A stretch of DNA of 9,706 bases from a bacterium. Its GTDB lineage: Bacteria > Eremiobacterota > Eremiobacteria > Baltobacterales > Baltobacteraceae. The notes beneath the pieces are model-generated. The model was not told the DNA's origin. It did no database searches and saw nothing but the letters and a program-made list of their open reading frames with translations. The position numbers and the translations under genes were made by a program. The DNA lies in NCBI GenBank assembly GCA_021784715.1, contig JAJYHP010000026.1, forward strand, positions 1 through 9,706, in the 5' to 3' direction. Position 1 is the first letter of the stretch, and each line of letters starts with the position of its first letter. This document shows, in pieces, positions 7,032 through 9,706 of the stretch.

Positions 7032-9508
7032 TATAGCAACCGCAACTGTTCGCGGCTCTCGGTTGGGCCGGAGCGCCGACGCATCGGAATCCGCGTTTCG
7101 AGATCGGGGCCGGCTCCGAGCGTCTCGGCGATCTCTTGCGCGCGGTCGACGACGCTCGCCGGTAGCCCCGCCATGCGCGCCACTTCGATGCCGAAGGAAC
7201 GCGAGGAACTTCCCGGCTGGACGCGATGCGAGAAGACGGGCTCGTTGCCCCGTCCGAGATTTTCGACGGCGGTAATATGATAGTTCGCGACGCCGGTCCA
7301 ATGCTCGGCGAGCGCGCAGAGTTCGTGAAAATGCGTCGCAAAACACGTCATCGGCGCACCGTCGCCGAGCGCGAGAATATACTCGCAGATCGCTTGCGCG
7401 ATCGCGAGGCCGTCGATCGTTCCGGTGCCGCGACCAATCTCGTCGACGAGCAGCAACGAGCGTGCCGTGCAGCGACGAAGGATATTCGCCGCTTCGGCCA
7501 TCTCCATGTAAAACGTCGATTGCCCCGAAGCGAGATCGTCCCCCGCGCCGATGCGCGTGAAGATGCGATCGACGATGCCCAGCTTCATGCTCTTGGCGGG
7601 AACGAACGAGCCGATCTGCGCGAGAATCGTCAGCAAACCGATCTGCCGGAGATAGGTCGATTTGCCGCCCATGTTCGGCCCGGTCAGCAGAATGAAGCGA
7701 TGCTCGCGCTCCAACAACCGCACGTCGTTGGGAACGAAGCGACGCTGCACCACCGCCTCCATCACCGGGTGGCGGCCGTCGACGATCTCGATCCGGGATT
7801 CGTCGAGAAATTCGGGGCGTGCGTATCCGCGCGTCGCCGCTTTTTCGGCGAGCGCGACGCTGACGTCGATCGCCGCGAGTGCCGCACCCGCAGCCGCGAG
7901 CCCGTCGACGCGCGCGGCGATGCGTTCGACGAGCTCGGCGAAGAGCCGCTGCTCGATACGTTCCTGGCGGCTCTGCGCGCTCGCTATCGCCGTTTCGAGT
8001 TCTTTGAGCTCGGTGGTGATATAGCGCTCGCTCCCGGCGAGCGTCTGGCGACGGACGTATTCGGCGGGAACTCGCGCGGCATACGCGTGCCCGACTTCGA
8101 TGGCGTAGCCGAAGGCGCTCGCATACTTCACCTTGAGGCTCTTGATGCCGGTCCGTTCGCGCTCGCGCTCTTCCAACGCAGAGATGCTTCCGCGCGCATC
8201 GCCGCGCAGCGCGATACATTCGGCGAGCTCGGGGTCGGCCTCTGGGCGAATCGCGCCGCCATCGCTCAGGCGCGCGGGAGGCTCCTCGACCAATGTCGCC
8301 TGAAGATCGGCGAGCAGCGATTCGAAGCCCAACAACGGCGCCCGGCGCCGCGCGAGCGCCTCGGGCAGCAGCGCGGGAAGCTCCGCCATCGCCTCGAGGG
8401 TGCGCCGCAGCGATGCGAGATCGCGCGGGTTCGCGCGGCGCAACGAGATTTTCTGCGCGATCCGTTCGAGGTCGAAGCAACGACGGAGCGTTTCGTGCAG
8501 GTGCCCGCGCAGCGCGTGCCTCTCGACGAGTGCGGCGACATCGTCGAGCCGTCGCTCGATGGCTTCGCGATCGATCGAGGGCGCGGAGATCCGTCGTGCG
8601 AGCAGGCGCGAGCCCATCGAGGTGGCACACCCGTCGAGCGTCGCCAGAAGCGTCGCCCGCTCGTTCGCGCCATCGGCGCGCAGCAACTCGAGGTGTTTGC
8701 GCGTCGCCGGATCGATCGCGAGATGCGCCGCGTCGCGCCGATAGCGGGCGTGATTTCGCAACGCCGCCCCGTCGGTCGCAAGCCCGGTGCGCGCGAGAAA
8801 GCGATCGAGCACTTCGGCGGCGCGCGCCATCGCGAGCGATTCGACGAGCGAGAATCCCGGGACGGCATCGACCGCACGCGCCGAAGCACCCGAGATCGGC
8901 AACGTGGCGATGCGCGCGCCGAGATTGGCGATTTGCAGGCGCAGCGTCGCGTGCCCGCCCTCGGGAATATCGAAGACGATTTCGGCGGGCGCGATGCGTG
9001 CGAGTTCGGCGACGAGTTCGTCTTCGCCAAGTTCGCTCGGGAACGCCGTGCCGAAGCTCTCGCCGGTCGAGACGTCGCAGTAGATCAGCCCAAAGGTATC
9101 CTCGAGATAACTGAGCGCGGCGAGAAAATTATTGCGCTTCCCATCGAGGAGATGCTCCTCGACGAGCGTTCCCGGCGTGACGACGCGAACGATGTCGCGG
9201 CGGACGAGTTTATTCGGGCGCGGCTCCTCCATCTGTTCGGCGAGCGCGACGACGAAGCGTTGTTCGACGAGCCTGCGGAGATAGGTATCGAGAGCGTGAT
9301 GCGGCACGCCCGCCATCGCCACGCGCGTTCCGCCACCGGAATCCTTCCCGGTCAGCGCGATCTGGAGGGCGCGTGCGATCGTCTCCGCATCCTCACCGTA
9401 CGCCTCGTAAAAATCGCCGACGCGCGCGAGCAAGATCGCCTCGGGATTGCGAGCCTTCAATTCGAAATATTGCTCGATCGCCGGCGAGCGTTTGGTCGGC
9501 GCACTCAC
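7031..9508 (-). CDS. mutS: DNA mismatch repair protein MutS
   Basis: An 825-residue mismatch sensor and ATPase with all usual domains. The mismatch-binding domain (about 1-115) contains GDFYE (31-35, F33 and E35 being the wedge residues) and VAMAGVPHHA. A connector, core and clamp (about 120-560) follow, with FGYAIEV at 466-472. The ATPase domain has Walker A GPNMGGKST (610-618), the segment DDLASGQSTFYMEMAEAANI, Walker B LLLVDEIGRGTGTIDG (685-700; D689, E690) and ATHFHEL (H726). The protein ends in QLRLL, resembling the beta-clamp-binding peptide found at this place in many MutS. I chose GTG at 9508; 13 residues then precede the YFELK segment, close to B. subtilis MutS. Frame extension to 9655 would overlap the upstream gene and looks random. 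The stop TAA overlaps mutL's ATG. No RBS is visible. Confidence 0.96.
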   Translation of the reverse strand: MSAPTKRSPAIEQYFELKARNPEAILLARVGDFYEAYGEDAETIARALQIALTGKDSGGGTRVAMAGVPHHALDTYLRRLVEQRFVVALAEQMEEPRPNKLVRRDIVRVVTPGTLVEEHLLDGKRNNFLAALSYLEDTFGLIYCDVSTGESFGTAFPSELGEDELVAELARIAPAEIVFDIPEGGHATLRLQIANLGARIATLPISGASARAVDAVPGFSLVESLAMARAAEVLDRFLARTGLATDGAALRNHARYRRDAAHLAIDPATRKHLELLRADGANERATLLATLDGCATSMGSRLLARRISAPSIDREAIERRLDDVAALVERHALRGHLHETLRRCFDLERIAQKISLRRANPRDLASLRRTLEAMAELPALLPEALARRRAPLLGFESLLADLQATLVEEPPARLSDGGAIRPEADPELAECIALRGDARGSISALEERERERTGIKSLKVKYASAFGYAIEVGHAYAARVPAEYVRRQTLAGSERYITTELKELETAIASAQSRQERIEQRLFAELVERIAARVDGLAAAGAALAAIDVSVALAEKAATRGYARPEFLDESRIEIVDGRHPVMEAVVQRRFVPNDVRLLEREHRFILLTGPNMGGKSTYLRQIGLLTILAQIGSFVPAKSMKLGIVDRIFTRIGAGDDLASGQSTFYMEMAEAANILRRCTARSLLLVDEIGRGTGTIDGLAIAQAICEYILALGDGAPMTCFATHFHELCALAEHWTGVANYHITAVENLGRGNEPVFSHRVQPGSSSRSFGIEVARMAGLPASVVDRAQEIAETLGAGPDLETRIPMRRRSGPTESREQLRLL

Positions 9509-9528
9509 GCGAGCGTACGTTCGTCCAT
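9505..9528 (-). other. Seven-codon mini-ORF ending on the mutS start (or lost mutS N-terminus)
   Basis: ATG at 9528 opens MDERTLA and stops with TGA at 9507-9505, overlapping the mutS GTG as GTGA. It begins 3 bases after the stop of the preceding gene. It may be a coupling mini-cistron. Alternatively, it may be the true start of mutS separated by a one-base deletion or sequencing error: one added base at the overlap would fuse it in frame to SAPTKRSP. It may also be chance. Confidence 0.25.
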
Positions 9529-9531
9529 CGG

Positions 9532-9705
9532 TTACAGAAGCGAGAGCACCGGCAGATCGACCGGCGTGCCGATATCGGTAAAACGGGCGGCGCGCGCGCG
9601 AATACTTCCCGAGTTTCCCCACACGTGTGCGGCGACGATCTCGATATCGAGCCACGGTTCCCGCGCGTAGAGCGCCGGATCGTAATCGGGGGGCATCGGC
9701 GAATT
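9532..9705 (-). CDS. C-terminal part of an unidentified gene upstream of mutS (partial)
   Basis: A reading frame enters from the right window edge and gives 57 residues ending in GTPVDLPVLSLL before a TAA at 9534-9532. The composition looks protein-like (mixed hydrophobic, with aromatic Y, W and F), unlike the arginine-rich shadows elsewhere. It ends 23 bases before mutS, consistent with membership of the same transcript. Segments such as EPWLDIEIVAAHVWGN and RAARFTDIG did not let me recognise a family. An internal ATG four codons in (9696) would also allow a very small protein of 54 residues, but an incomplete longer gene is likelier. Confidence 0.6.
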   Translation of the reverse strand, partial: NSPMPPDYDPALYAREPWLDIEIVAAHVWGNSGSIRARAARFTDIGTPVDLPVLSLL

Positions 9706-9706
9706 G

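Noticed and set aside
7032..8630. Upstream half of the frame that contains mutL, open for a further 533 codons
   Set aside because: It overlaps mutS in another frame, is low-complexity arginine-rich, and MutL homology begins exactly at the ATG at 7031.
9590..9600. Alternating GC run (possible Z-DNA or simple repeat)
   Set aside because: Only about 11 bases, inside coding sequence (Arg-Ala codons), and common in this base composition.
9509..9655. Longer mutS start (GTG at 9655)
   Set aside because: The extra 49 residues are arginine/tyrosine-rich and overlap the tail of the preceding gene in another frame. MutS homology begins after about residue 50.
7226..9670. Very long (814-codon) open frame on the + strand, opposite mutS
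   Set aside because: It mirrors mutS codons in antisense, is arginine/aspartate-rich without motifs, and long antisense frames are expected in GC-rich genes. The - strand has unmistakable MutS motifs.
1..9706. Searched for CRISPR repeats, IS ends, tRNA/rRNA, riboswitches and phage genes
   Set aside because: No direct repeat arrays, terminal inverted repeats, cloverleafs or foreign-looking genes were seen; nearly every base is in a housekeeping gene.

Overview
The window is about 9.7 kb of uniformly GC-rich bacterial DNA (roughly mid-60s % GC by eye). It is almost entirely coding, with genes that abut or overlap by a few bases. It contains core housekeeping genes and no sign of a phage, transposon, CRISPR array, tRNA or rRNA. 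I cannot assign a taxon from sequence alone. The MutS plus endonuclease-type MutL pair argues against most Actinobacteria, which usually lack both. The features would fit a GC-rich, deep-branching lineage (for example Eremiobacterota-like), but that is only a guess. There is no gene-free stretch longer than about 25 bases.

Left end, + strand (1-1392): the last ten codons of an unidentified gene run into two consecutive TrkA-type RCK proteins. These are cytosolic NAD(H)-binding regulatory subunits of K+ or other cation transporters. No membrane channel or permease partner lies inside the window; one may lie just upstream.

Rest of the window, - strand (9705 down to 1375): a compact run of co-directional genes, in transcription order. 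It begins with the tail of an unidentified gene, then mutS, mutL, miaA, dapF, a radical SAM protein of unknown function, and a CPA1-type Na+/H+ (cation/proton) antiporter. Every junction from mutS onward is an overlap or a gap of at most 5 bases (TAATG, GTGA, TAAATG, 11-nt overlap, 5-nt gap). This strongly suggests one transcript with translational coupling. The two gene blocks converge and overlap tail to tail by 18 bases, where a small hairpin sits.

Functionally, mutS and mutL form a nick-directed (MutH-independent) mismatch repair pair: MutL carries the metal-dependent endonuclease motifs and MutS ends in a sliding-clamp-binding-like peptide. MiaA makes i6A37 in tRNA, and mutL-miaA adjacency is a common bacterial arrangement. 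DapF makes meso-diaminopimelate for lysine and peptidoglycan. The least understood gene is the radical SAM enzyme overlapping dapF. The most unusual sequence-level signal is a strong excess of the palindrome CGATCG (and its extension GCGATCGC) across all genes on both strands.
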